From assembly GCA_029246985.1 (NCBI GenBank), contig JAQWMC010000067.1, positions 1-33,213 on the forward strand: DNA of 33,213 nucleotides, read 5' to 3'. The notes beneath the pieces were generated by a model, which saw only the letters and a program-made list of their open reading frames with translations, made no database searches and was not told the DNA's origin. This document shows positions 1-8,683 of this stretch, one piece after another (position 1 is the stretch's first letter; each line of letters begins with the position of its first letter). Origin of the DNA: Pirellulales bacterium (GTDB lineage Bacteria > Planctomycetota > Planctomycetia > Pirellulales > UBA1268). Made by a program: the position numbers and the translations under genes.

Positions 1-563
1 GTCACCCGAAGGTAAAGGTGGTTCCACTCTCCTGCAGGCCGTGTCGCATCAACCAATTCCTTCACTGGTAATCCAGCAGCTTTTTCAATCCGCATAACCC
101 ATTTTTTTTCATGAGGCTCATACAGTTGGTACAGCCACCCTGCTTTCTGGCCATCTTTCCCAGCATCGTTATCGATGATCTGAACTTCCGGGCCGCTATA
201 CCACGGTCGTTTGCCATCTTCAGATACATGAAACATAAGCCCACTATTCCCAGCCTCACTTATTCGATATTCAAGTTGAATTTCGAAACTGTCGTACATT
301 TCTTGTGTGAGAAGATCACCAGCGGCTTCTGCACGCACGATTGTCCCATCAATAACCCGCCAGCCGGCACCTGGAGTATCTTGCTGATATCCCTTGAAGC
401 CGTGAAGTGATGTGCCGTCAAAAAGCAGCTCCCAGCCACTTCGTTTCTCAGACTCCGTGAGGCGGTTTATAGAGTCATCTGCAAACACGCCACTGATGCC
501 TACAAGAAGGAGCAACCATGCTGTGAGAATGTGCTTTGTATTCGGGAATGCTGTGGCGTTCAT
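1..563 (-). CDS. DUF1080 / 3-keto-disaccharide hydrolase domain protein, C-terminus cut by window edge
   Basis: Manual translation of the minus strand from ATG at 563: MNATAFPNTKHILTAWLLLLVGISGVFADDSINRLTESEKRSGWELLFDGTSLHGFKGYQQDTPGAGWRVIDGTIVRAEAAGDLLTQEMYDSFEIQLEYRISEAGNSGLMFHVSEDG..., open to position 1. The W-x-LFDG-x-SLxGF motif and the NSG(L/I) motif are typical of DUF1080. Signal peptide present. Confidence 0.88.
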   Translation of the reverse strand, partial: MNATAFPNTKHILTAWLLLLVGISGVFADDSINRLTESEKRSGWELLFDGTSLHGFKGYQQDTPGAGWRVIDGTIVRAEAAGDLLTQEMYDSFEIQLEYRISEAGNSGLMFHVSEDGKRPWYSGPEVQIIDNDAGKDGQKAGWLYQLYEPHEKKWVMRIEKAAGLPVKELVDATRPAGEWNHLYLRV

Positions 564-810
564 CGAGTGGCTCCTTGTCGCATGGATTCAATGGTGTGTT
601 TTGCCTTATAAGGCGTGCTGGGACTGGCTTTTCAAAAAAATATATCGAAGACTTCGTCTTAACAAGGTTACAAGAATACTCATATTACGAAACATCTGTT
701 GGACTTCTGGTCTGCTGGAATGGTAGTCTGAATTCTTGTGCTCGCTCTCGCCAGACGCTATTCCTTTCAGACGTGGCACGGAGATATTTTCTCAGCGGAA
801 GAAAGGTCCT

Positions 811-1890
811 ATGCGAACAATTGCTCATAGACATTGGTATCGCTCCCGAGACGGCTTTACGCTCATTGAACTTCTTGTTGTGATTGCGATTATTGGTGTT
901 CTTATTGGGTTATTCCTACCAGCAGTCCAACAGACTCGTGAGGCAGCGAGGCGTTTAGCCTGTGGCAACAACATGAAACAGTTAGTGTTGGCTGTTCATA
1001 ATTACGCCTCAAGCAAGGGAGGGTTTCCTCCAAGTATGCTGCATACACCGGGTACTGTATTCGCCACTAACAATGGTTCATGGGGCATTCATGGCCGAAT
1101 CTTGCCCTACATTGAACAGGTTGCTGCTGCAGAAAGAATCAACCTCGAACAGCCTTGGGATAATGGCTATCCAAGCGGCATAGTTGGTACAAATTGGGCC
1201 ACCGTCGGCTCGACCAGAGTCGAAACCTTTGTCTGTCCCAGTGAAATCAATAACTTTTTTCGGACAAAGAATGGTGTTAACTATGTTTACCCAACAAACT
1301 ACGGTTTCAACTTTGGAACCTGGTTCGTCTACAACCCAGCGACTGGAGACGGTGGTGATGGGGCTTTTCATCCTAACTCACACTACAGAGCAAAATATTT
1401 TCGAGATGGCTTATCAAAGACTTTGATGGTAAGTGAAGTAAAAGCTTTTACACCCTACGTGCGAAATACTTCTGATCCAGGCAGTGCCTATCCCGCTGGT
1501 TCTCCACCCACAGATGATTCTCAAATAGCATCACTGGCTACTGGCGGCCAAAACAAAATGGGGCCGGCAACCAATAGTAATACTGGCCATACAGAATGGC
1601 CCGATGGTCGTGTTCACCATACCGGTTTCACCGCAACATTTACTCCTAATACAGTAGTTGAATTTGCTGTTGGTGGGGTCTCTTACGATATTGACTACAA
1701 CTCACAGCAGGAAGGGAAAAGTGCCACGCTGAAAACATTTGCTGCTGTAACATCTCGTAGCTACCACAATGGGGTTGTGAATACCGGAATGATTGATGGT
1801 TCAATCCGAAAAATTACTGATGCCATCGACTTACGAATTTGGCAGGGACTTGCAACGCGTGATGGTGGTGAAGTTGCAAATCCACCTTGA
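811..1890 (+). CDS. DUF1559 domain-containing protein with type IV prepilin-like N-terminal cleavage/methylation motif
   Basis: ORF 736..1890; likely start ATG 811 (MRTIAHRHWYRSRDGFTLIELLVVIAIIGVLIGLFLPAVQQTREAARR). GFTLIELLVVIAIIG motif and C-terminal YHNGVVNTGMIDGSIRKI typical of planctomycete DUF1559 proteins. Confidence 0.93.
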   Translation: MRTIAHRHWYRSRDGFTLIELLVVIAIIGVLIGLFLPAVQQTREAARRLACGNNMKQLVLAVHNYASSKGGFPPSMLHTPGTVFATNNGSWGIHGRILPYIEQVAAAERINLEQPWDNGYPSGIVGTNWATVGSTRVETFVCPSEINNFFRTKNGVNYVYPTNYGFNFGTWFVYNPATGDGGDGAFHPNSHYRAKYFRDGLSKTLMVSEVKAFTPYVRNTSDPGSAYPAGSPPTDDSQIASLATGGQNKMGPATNSNTGHTEWPDGRVHHTGFTATFTPNTVVEFAVGGVSYDIDYNSQQEGKSATLKTFAAVTSRSYHNGVVNTGMIDGSIRKITDAIDLRIWQGLATRDGGEVANPP

Positions 1891-1986
1891 ATTAAGGTAT
1901 CTAGAGTGAGAGACATCTTGAAATACATCGAACAGGCGCATCTGCCCAAGTCCTCTGGTACGATACAAGGTGGAAAATGAATTGTC

Positions 1987-3222
1987 ATGAAGTTGATAGT
2001 CGCCTTGAATAAACTCCACTTTGAATTGGTGTCAATGTTTCAGACAAGCCACCACGCAGTGAAGATATTGTGTTCATTACACACAATGTGTCTGATGCTG
2101 CTCTCACCTTCTCTGGCCTACACAATGGATGGAGCTGGGATCGGGGATGGAGCTGGGATCGGGGAAGGAGCTGGGATCGGAAAGCATGCAGTCCGATTCC
2201 ATCGAGAAGACCCTCGTCCTTCCGGTGATGTCCCAGTAGGCGTTCGCCCTGAATCAGGTTCTTACTCAACACAATATCCACGACGGCGACTTTCCAAACG
2301 TGCCCAAAGAAGGCTCAATCGTCGTAGCACATGGACAGTTGTTCCAGAGGATATACCACCACATAGTGGATTACCCATTGAACATCGAAACCTTTCGTAT
2401 GGATCAGGAGAACAACATCAACAGTTCGATCTGTATCTTCCGGGCGGGTGCCGTGAAGGAAGACTACCCCTCGTAATCTGGCTACCCGGTGACGACTGGT
2501 CGAGTAGCCCTCGCATCGATTGTCCTCTTACATGGCTCACACAGCATGGATTTGCTGTCGCAAGTATCAGCTATCGTCCAAGTCAAACACATATTTTTCC
2601 TACGCAACGAGATGATTGTTTAGCAGCAATCAATCGTCTCTGTGAAGATGCCGCAATTTGGGGTATTGACCCAACACGGATATGCCTAGTAGGGCAGGCT
2701 GCAGGTGCACATCTTTCGATGCTGATTGGGTTGGATCCTGATCAAAAACATAACGATTCCTTTGAAGAGGATGATTTTCCTACGCATAGAATTGCGGCAA
2801 TCTGTGGTGTTTCAACTATCACGCACCTGCCCACTCTTGGAACTGATTCTGACCGTGCTTCCTCTGCAGCGAGTCGGCTCATTGGCGGACCACTTCCCGA
2901 GTTTCGCGAAGCGGCGTTACGAGCCAGCCCGATTAGTTACGCCTCACGGAATGACCCACCCACATTACTCATTCATTGCAAAAACGATGAGACTATCCCT
3001 GTGAGCCAAAGTGAGCGATTACATGCTGCACTTCTTTCCGCAGATGTTGATAGCACACTTATCCTTCCTGAGGGTCAACAAGAATCTCTCGTAGAAGACG
3101 GAAACGTTAGCCAGATAGTGCTTAATTTTTTAATCCGAACACTTGATACCGACATCGATTCGATCATTGTGACCGGAAAAACTACCCAAATCGATCTGGA
3201 AAATAAGCCAAATCAGTCTTGA
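1987..3222 (+). CDS. Alpha/beta hydrolase (BD-FAE/esterase-like)
   Basis: LPLVIWLPGDDW..., GFAVASISYRPSQTHIFPTQRDDCLAAINRLCEDAAIWGIDPTRICLVGQAAGAHLSMLIG, then PTLLIHCKNDETIPVSQSERL; typical BD-FAE/prolyl oligopeptidase-like layout. The nucleophile elbow reads GQAAG rather than GxSxG. Confidence 0.8.
   Translation: MKLIVALNKLHFELVSMFQTSHHAVKILCSLHTMCLMLLSPSLAYTMDGAGIGDGAGIGEGAGIGKHAVRFHREDPRPSGDVPVGVRPESGSYSTQYPRRRLSKRAQRRLNRRSTWTVVPEDIPPHSGLPIEHRNLSYGSGEQHQQFDLYLPGGCREGRLPLVIWLPGDDWSSSPRIDCPLTWLTQHGFAVASISYRPSQTHIFPTQRDDCLAAINRLCEDAAIWGIDPTRICLVGQAAGAHLSMLIGLDPDQKHNDSFEEDDFPTHRIAAICGVSTITHLPTLGTDSDRASSAASRLIGGPLPEFREAALRASPISYASRNDPPTLLIHCKNDETIPVSQSERLHAALLSADVDSTLILPEGQQESLVEDGNVSQIVLNFLIRTLDTDIDSIIVTGKTTQIDLENKPNQS
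2128..2181 (+). repeat. Three tandem 18-bp units encoding (D/E)GAGIG
   Basis: gatggagctgggatcggg / gatggagctgggatcggg / gaaggagctgggatcgga, in frame in the N-terminal part of the 1987-3222 ORF. Confidence 0.95.
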
Positions 3223-3270
3223 GATTTTTCTCGAAAATCACGACGCTCTTCTTTTTCAACAGCGGAGTGT

Positions 3271-4134
3271 TTGAGTATGGTGTTGCCCCATCTTCAATTG
3301 AGTCGCCGACAATGGATCCAAACGGCTGCCGCTACTACATGCGGTGTTGCCGGTGGACTCTTGGCAGAATCTTTTGTGGTAGCACCACAATCACTATCTC
3401 AGACGCATCTCCACATTGGAACACCCTCATTATCGGGTCATCGAGCACTGCGAATTGTTCAACTCAGTGATCTGCATCTCCATGATATTGGTCAGTTGGA
3501 AATACAACTTCTTGAGGCTGTCACAGCTTCCGAGCCTGATGTAATTCTGCTAACGGGCGATACGATAAGTCATAAAAACGGCATGCAGCCATTGTCTGAA
3601 TTTTTAGAGAGGCTTCCACCAGCATCTCACCAACTCGCGATCATGGGGAACTGGGAATACAACGCCGGATTCACACCATCATCATTCAAGGATTTCCTGA
3701 CTCCGTTCGGGTTTCAAGTCTTGACGAATGAGTCGTACCATTTGGAACACGATAGCAGTATCTTGAAGATTACCGGGTTTGATGATCTCCTTGCAGGTCA
3801 ACCAAAGCCTCTTCGAACAGAAAAGAATGACGATGCAGATCAGCACCTTGTGCTGGCACATTGTCCAGGGACTCGTGATCTTTCTCAGAAACTTCTTGCA
3901 ACTCCTCCAAGTCTCATTCTCAGCGGCCACACTCATGGAGGTCAGATTGCTCCAGGTGGTTTCCCACTCATTACTCCTCCAGGCAGTGGGAGCTATGTAT
4001 CTGGATGGTACTGTGACAATGGACCACCAATGTATGTTTCACGCGGCATCGGCACCTCACTTCTTCCTCTGCGACTTGGTTCACCGCCTGAGCTTGTTGT
4101 TCTTGACTGGCAACTAAGACAACTCGATTCATGA
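3271..4134 (+). CDS. Metallophosphoesterase with Tat-like N-terminus
   Basis: SRRQWIQTAAATTCGVAGG twin-Arg region; LRIVQLSDLHLHDIG, DVILLTGDTI, MGNWEYN, LSGHTHGGQI motifs of calcineurin-like phosphoesterases. Start may be 3271 or the inner ATG at 3277. Confidence 0.92.
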   Translation: MSMVLPHLQLSRRQWIQTAAATTCGVAGGLLAESFVVAPQSLSQTHLHIGTPSLSGHRALRIVQLSDLHLHDIGQLEIQLLEAVTASEPDVILLTGDTISHKNGMQPLSEFLERLPPASHQLAIMGNWEYNAGFTPSSFKDFLTPFGFQVLTNESYHLEHDSSILKITGFDDLLAGQPKPLRTEKNDDADQHLVLAHCPGTRDLSQKLLATPPSLILSGHTHGGQIAPGGFPLITPPGSGSYVSGWYCDNGPPMYVSRGIGTSLLPLRLGSPPELVVLDWQLRQLDS

Positions 4135-4183
4135 GTGGGTCTAAAAACGAGTTCCTTGTTTGTGGGCCGTGCAGTCGATACAG

Positions 4184-4353
4184 TCCGCACAGGGAGCCTC
4201 TTTTTCCCTCTTTGTGCAGTCGTCCTCTCTGAACAGTCGATAGTTCTTTCCGCGGGGAACGCTTCCTGTTCACGTTCCCCTGAAGCTATGTCCTGTGCCT
4301 GGCAGGAGATGCGATGGAATGGCTCCACCATATCGTGTCACTCCGGGTGCGGA
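4184..4353. ncRNA. Candidate structured RNA: long imperfect hairpin in the 296-bp gap upstream of the sigma factor (strand not determined)
   Basis: Hand-found complementarity: TCCGCAC 4184-4190 with GTGCGGA 4347-4353; GGAG 4193-4196 with CTCC 4341-4344 (2x2 internal loop); ACAG/CTGT and ATAG/CTAT inner stems; perfect GGGGAACG 4254-4261 / CGTTCCCC 4273-4280 apical stem. No coding ORF with recognisable family here. Confidence 0.35.
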
Positions 4354-4430
4354 ACGAATGTCTAGAAGTTCCTTCTTTCGTACTCACAACCTAATCATCG
4401 TTCATCAGCAAAGAGATCAAGTAAAAACCT

Positions 4431-5273
4431 ATGGAAACTTATCTACGCGACATCAATGAGACTGCTCTCCTCAGCGCGGCCCAGGAAAAACAACTGGCTG
4501 TTCGGGTTCAAAAAGGTGACCCTGCCGCACGCGACCATATGGTCAGGGCGAATCTCCGCCTTGTCGTTAATATTGCTCGTGGCTATTCAAACCGTGGGCT
4601 CCAGCTTTGTGATCTCATCGAAGAGGGAAATCTTGGTCTCATGCGAGCCGTCGAAGGATTTGATCCAACTGTTGGAACGCGGTTTAGTACATACGCCAGT
4701 TACTGGATCAAACAATCAATCAAGCGATCACTCATTAATAATGGAAAGACCATTCGAATTCCTGCGTATATGGTTGAGATCCTGTCGAAGTGGCGGCGAG
4801 CTTCGATTCGTCTCCTCGATTCACTTGGTCGAACACCCACACCTGAAGAAGTAGCTCGAATGCTCGGCTTGGCTCGCAAAAAGCTACCGATCATCAAAAA
4901 AGCAATGCAGGTTCATCAGGCTGCGCCACAAACTGATCAGACGGAAGGTGGGTGGTCGCTTGGGGATATCATTCAAGATCAAAACGCACGATGTCCAGCC
5001 GACGTCATGCTTGATGAAGACACGCTCCAGCATGTATTGAAACGTATTGATGAGCTTGAGGATCGAGCTGCGTCTATTGTTCGAATGCGGTTTGGCCTTG
5101 AGGGTAAAGAGCCAATGACATTGAAGGAGATTGGCAGTATCTTAGGGCTTACTCGAGAGCGAGTTCGACAGATTGAATCTGAGACCTTAGCATCACTCGC
5201 TGCTGAAATTGAGGGTGTTCCACGGGCAACCATTTCAATTCGTCCTACGAGACAGTTGCGGCGAGGCGCATAA
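4431..5273 (+). CDS. RNA polymerase sigma-70 family factor (RpoD/group 2-like)
   Basis: METYLRDINETALLSAAQEKQLAVRVQKGDPAARDHMVRANLRLVVNIARGYSNRGLQLCDLIEEGNLGLMRAVEGFDPTVGTRFSTYASYWIKQSIKRSL... region 1.2/2; region 4 MRFGLEGKEPMTLKEIGSILGLTRERVRQIE. Confidence 0.96.
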   Translation: METYLRDINETALLSAAQEKQLAVRVQKGDPAARDHMVRANLRLVVNIARGYSNRGLQLCDLIEEGNLGLMRAVEGFDPTVGTRFSTYASYWIKQSIKRSLINNGKTIRIPAYMVEILSKWRRASIRLLDSLGRTPTPEEVARMLGLARKKLPIIKKAMQVHQAAPQTDQTEGGWSLGDIIQDQNARCPADVMLDEDTLQHVLKRIDELEDRAASIVRMRFGLEGKEPMTLKEIGSILGLTRERVRQIESETLASLAAEIEGVPRATISIRPTRQLRRGA

Positions 5274-5291
5274 ACCAGATACCCTCTGTCT

Positions 5292-5804
5292 ATGAATTTA
5301 AAACAACATATCCGCGACGTACCTGATTTCCCGAAGCCAGGCATACTCTTTCGCGACATTACACCGCTGCTTGCGAGTCACGAAGCATTTGATGAGTCGA
5401 TACGGAATTTAGCCGCACCGTGGCAGAATACCGCTATTGATGCCGTTGCAGCTGTTGAAGCCAGAGGGTTTCTCTTTGCCGGACCTCTTGCACTGAAACT
5501 TGGTGTTGGGTTGATTCCCGTTCGTAAGCCAGGAAAACTACCGGCTGATACGATCAGTTACCAGTATGAATTAGAGTACGGTACAGACACTCTCGAAATG
5601 CACAGCGGAATTCTGAAGCCACACTCACGTGTGCTGATTATCGATGACGTACTGGCTACGGGTGGCACGGCTGAAGCCTGTATCAGTCTGATAGAATCTG
5701 TGCACGCAACGGTGGTAGGATGCTCGTTCCTCGTTGAACTTGAGGGTTTAAGAGGACGTGAGCGACTGGGTGACCACCGAATTGAAACTGTTCTGAAATA
5801 CTAA
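5292..5804 (+). CDS. apt: Adenine phosphoribosyltransferase
   Basis: IRDVPDFPKPGILFRDITPLL, AVEARGFLFAGPLALKLGVGLIPVRKPGKLP, VLIIDDVLATGGTAEACISLIE: canonical Apt motifs including the PRPP-binding loop. Confidence 0.96.
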   Translation: MNLKQHIRDVPDFPKPGILFRDITPLLASHEAFDESIRNLAAPWQNTAIDAVAAVEARGFLFAGPLALKLGVGLIPVRKPGKLPADTISYQYELEYGTDTLEMHSGILKPHSRVLIIDDVLATGGTAEACISLIESVHATVVGCSFLVELEGLRGRERLGDHRIETVLKY

Positions 5805-5868
5805 CTTCTTTCAGTACATTCAAAGCTATTGGAAGAAACATTCCGCACTCTTTGCCAGACTGATTTCC

Positions 5869-7008
5869 ATGTCCCGCATCGTCATTGCTATGTCGGGAGG
5901 CGTTGACTCAAGTGTTACCGCCTCGTTACTCGTTGAAGCCGGACACGATTGTATCGGTGTCTTTATGCGACATGGGCAACCGGCTTTGCCAAAACCATCA
6001 GGTGCGCTTCCTATAGTTGAAGCATCAAATCCCAAGCCCGGTCACCAAGGCTGCTGCTCTGTTACAGATGCTCTCGATGCCCGTCGTGTTGCAGAACATC
6101 TCGGTATTCCGCTGTATCCACTCGACCTCACAGAAGATTTTGAAAAAATAATAGATACATTCGTCACCGAATATGGTGCTGGCAGAACACCAAATCCGTG
6201 TGTCCGGTGTAATCAATGGATCAAATTCGGGCGTCTCTTTGACTATGCCGATGCAGTTGGTGCGACACATGTTGCCACAGGGCACTATGCACGACTCGTT
6301 CACAGCCAGACCTCAGGCTCTGTTCCAGCCATCCCTGAAATTCACCGAGGGCATGATGTCTCACGTGATCAGTCATATGTCCTATTCGGAATCACCCCAG
6401 ATCGTTTAGCCCGAATGATGCTCCCAATTGGTGAACTGACAAAATCTGAAGTTCGATCACATGCCGATCGTTTAGGTCTGGTAACAGCAACCAAGCCTGA
6501 TAGTCAAGAAATATGCTTTGTTCCACCAGGCGAGCACCCACGTTTGGTAGCCCACAGACTCGGTGGTTCCCGAGCAGGAGATATTATTGACACAAGTGGG
6601 AGCGTCCTTGGACACCATTCTGGAATTGAGCATTTTACAATCGGTCAACGACAAGGTCTTGGTATTGCGATTGGCTCCCCATTGTACGTCATTCGGATTG
6701 AACCAGAGACTTACAGAGTTGTTGTAGGACCAAAATCCGAGTTGCCTCTTCAAGGTCTGATTGCCGATGAAGTGAGCTGGGTTGCTGATGTACCAACAAC
6801 TCCTTTTGAATGTCTTGTTCAGTGCCGAGCCCAACGACCACCTGCAAAAGCCATTGTCACACGGAAAGGTGATCAACAGTTTGAAGCACACTTTCTCGAG
6901 CCAACAGTGCATGCTCCTGGTCCGATTACCCCTGGCCAGCCAGCGGTCTGCTATGACAATACGCATCTCCTCGGTGGAGGCTGGATTGTTACGCATGAAA
7001 CGACCTGA
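5869..7008 (+). CDS. mnmA: tRNA-specific 2-thiouridylase
   Basis: MSRIVIAMSGGVDSSVTASLLVEAGHDCIGVFMR (PP-loop), GRTPNPCVRCNQWIKFGRLFDYA, DVSRDQSYVLFGI, SQEICFVP, FTIGQRQGLGIA: canonical MnmA. Confidence 0.97.
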   Translation: MSRIVIAMSGGVDSSVTASLLVEAGHDCIGVFMRHGQPALPKPSGALPIVEASNPKPGHQGCCSVTDALDARRVAEHLGIPLYPLDLTEDFEKIIDTFVTEYGAGRTPNPCVRCNQWIKFGRLFDYADAVGATHVATGHYARLVHSQTSGSVPAIPEIHRGHDVSRDQSYVLFGITPDRLARMMLPIGELTKSEVRSHADRLGLVTATKPDSQEICFVPPGEHPRLVAHRLGGSRAGDIIDTSGSVLGHHSGIEHFTIGQRQGLGIAIGSPLYVIRIEPETYRVVVGPKSELPLQGLIADEVSWVADVPTTPFECLVQCRAQRPPAKAIVTRKGDQQFEAHFLEPTVHAPGPITPGQPAVCYDNTHLLGGGWIVTHETT

Positions 7009-7153
7009 CAACGTTTCCAAGAATACCTCCTAACACTGCAAGAAGGGCTCCAACCCCCGAGGTCTATAAGGTTTTTGCATTTCTGAATCTTCCAAGTACT
7101 ATCGATGATGAAGTCTTAGAGTTACACACGGTATTTTAACCAGGAGATCAGCT

Positions 7154-8098
7154 TTGCCTCCTTCCGCATTTGCAGTCTTTGGCATTTTGCTCGGAATCAT
7201 TGCATTCGCAATGTTGATTCTGATATTTAACTATGGCCAAATTTGGTTTCAGGCATACTGGTCGAAAGCAGCTGTTACATTTCTCGAGCTTTTTGGAATG
7301 AGCCTGCGGAAGGTCAATGCTCGTACGATTATTCAAGCGCGGATCATGGCAACCCAAGCCGGTCTTGGAAAGCAGCTTTCTCCGTGTGTTCTCGAGGCTC
7401 ACTATCTCGCTGGTGGTGATGTACCTCGTGTCATTCGTGCTCTTATCGCAGCCCATCGAGCTGGCATTGATCTTGATTACGATAAAGCATGCGGCATAGA
7501 TCTTGCGGGAAGAGATGTGCTCGATGCAGTGCAGACAAGTGTGAACCCCAAAGTGATTGACTGCCCAGATGTTGCAAGTGGAAAATCAACTCTTTCAGCT
7601 GTTGCACGAAATGGTGTTGAATTAAAAATTCGAGCACGGGTTACCGTCAGAACAAATCTTCATCAACTCATCGGTGGAGCAACTGAAGAAACAATTATCG
7701 CTCGAGTGGGTGAAGGAATTATTACATCAATTGGATCAGCTGCTACACACTTTGAAGTTATGGAGCACCCAGATACAATTTCAAAAGCTGTACTCGAACG
7801 CGGACTCGATGCACAAACAGCGTTCCAAATTGTGTCTATCGATATCGCCGATATCGAGGTTGGTGAGAATATTGGAGCCCGGCTTCAGGCCGATCAGGCA
7901 GAGGCCGACACACGTGTGGCACGTGCCAAAGCCGAGGAAAGACGGGCAGTGGCCATCGCTCATGAACAGGAAATGAAAGCCGCGACTGCCGAAAACCGTG
8001 CAGGTGTCCTCAAAGCCGAGGCACTTGTTCCCAAGAGTATCGGCGAGGCACTGCGAGCAGGTCGTATGCAGAGTCAATCAGGAAACAGCCGGCTTTAG
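7154..8098 (+). CDS. floA: Flotillin-like protein FloA
   Basis: N-terminal TM segment then [117 protein letters not shown]. Start is an alternative TTG at 7154. Confidence 0.93.
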   Translation: MPPSAFAVFGILLGIIAFAMLILIFNYGQIWFQAYWSKAAVTFLELFGMSLRKVNARTIIQARIMATQAGLGKQLSPCVLEAHYLAGGDVPRVIRALIAAHRAGIDLDYDKACGIDLAGRDVLDAVQTSVNPKVIDCPDVASGKSTLSAVARNGVELKIRARVTVRTNLHQLIGGATEETIIARVGEGIITSIGSAATHFEVMEHPDTISKAVLERGLDAQTAFQIVSIDIADIEVGENIGARLQADQAEADTRVARAKAEERRAVAIAHEQEMKAATAENRAGVLKAEALVPKSIGEALRAGRMQSQSGNSRL

Positions 8099-8106
8099 CC
8101 AAAGCC

Positions 8107-8128
8107 CCCAAAAACTTGAGTTTTTGGG
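8107..8128 (+). terminator. Hairpin immediately downstream of floA; possible terminator
   Basis: CCCAAAAAC TTGA GTTTTTGGG: perfect 9-bp stem, 4-nt loop, 9 nt after the floA stop. No classical U-tract follows, so termination is not certain. Confidence 0.45.
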
Positions 8129-8142
8129 TATCGACAACAAAA

Positions 8143-8320
8143 ATCGGCATAAATGGAGAATTCGGTCAAACTTTATGGCCTCCATGTGCCGATGTAAATT
8201 CTTAGGCAGGATTCATGTCGCCCATGATCTGCTAGTCGCATGATGCAGCTAGCAATAAACCTGTCTGACAGGCAACGGTCCGACGGACTTCCGAAGGACC
8301 ACACGGCAAAAGGGAGTGTG
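8143..8320 (+). ncRNA. Candidate structured leader/ncRNA with successive local hairpins upstream of the 82-aa ORF
   Basis: ATCGGCA 8143-8149/TGCCGAT 8187-8193 plus ATGGAG 8153-8158/CTCCAT 8180-8185; GCTAG-tc-GCA-tga-TGC-ag-CTAGC 8231-8253; CCTGT-ctg-ACAGG 8260-8272; GGTCC-ga-CGG-actt-CCG-aa-GGACC 8277-8300; CACAC 8300-8304/GTGTG 8316-8320 enclosing the AGGGA RBS-like sequence. Confidence 0.4.
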
Positions 8321-8322
8321 CC

Positions 8323-8571
8323 ATGGGTCTGCGAAAACTACGTGTTTATAATGGTCCAGATAATGACGCTGCTGGCGTTTCGTTGCTTGAACAGCAACTT
8401 GATCCGCATAGTGTCAAAGTACCACTTGGTGAAATCCTACCGATCTTGGCTGATGCTGTCTCAAGTGACAGAACTTGGCTCAGTGATTTTGCTGAAGATG
8501 AAGTCACGATTTCTTCTGATCTTCACGATGTCCTGCAGGCTTACCGTCACTTCCGTCGTCCGGGTGCGTAA
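8323..8571 (+). CDS. Small protein of unknown function (82 aa)
   Basis: ATG 8323 preceded by AGGGAG; MGLRKLRVYNGPDNDAAGVSLLEQQLDPHSVKVPLGEILPILADAVSSDRTWLSDFAEDEVTISSDLHDVLQAYRHFRRPGA. Acidic, soluble, protein-like composition; family not recognised. Confidence 0.7.
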   Translation: MGLRKLRVYNGPDNDAAGVSLLEQQLDPHSVKVPLGEILPILADAVSSDRTWLSDFAEDEVTISSDLHDVLQAYRHFRRPGA

Positions 8572-8614
8572 GCATCCTCGCGGAGAGTGAAAGTAGTCTC
8601 GCTGGGAAGTGTGC

Positions 8615-8650
8615 AGAAACAACATCCGGTGGAAACACTCTTGTTGTTCT
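8615..8650. terminator. Stem-loop between convergent genes, possible bidirectional terminator
   Basis: AGAA(a)CAACA 8615-8624 pairs with TGTTGTTCT 8642-8650; inner GTG-GAAA-CAC tetraloop hairpin. Lies between the ends of the 8323 (+) ORF and the GNAT (-) gene. Confidence 0.45.
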
Positions 8651-8683
8651 CCCTGAGTTTGTTGTACCTATAGAATTTGGTGA

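Noticed and set aside
412-883. Overlapping + strand ORFs 412..726 and 536..883
   Set aside because: Partly antisense to the DUF1080 gene and upstream of the DUF1559 start; no recognisable family or convincing translation signals.
4254-4280. GGGGAACG/CGTTCCCC stem as a Rho-independent terminator of the metallophosphoesterase gene
   Set aside because: It is 120 bp after the stop codon, has an 11-nt loop and no U-tract; it fits better as the apical stem of a longer structure.
8231-8300. Assignment of the 8.2-8.3 kb hairpins to a known riboswitch (e.g. SAM-type because of GGCAAC)
   Set aside because: The remaining consensus elements of the known classes are not seen; only an unassigned structured RNA is supported.
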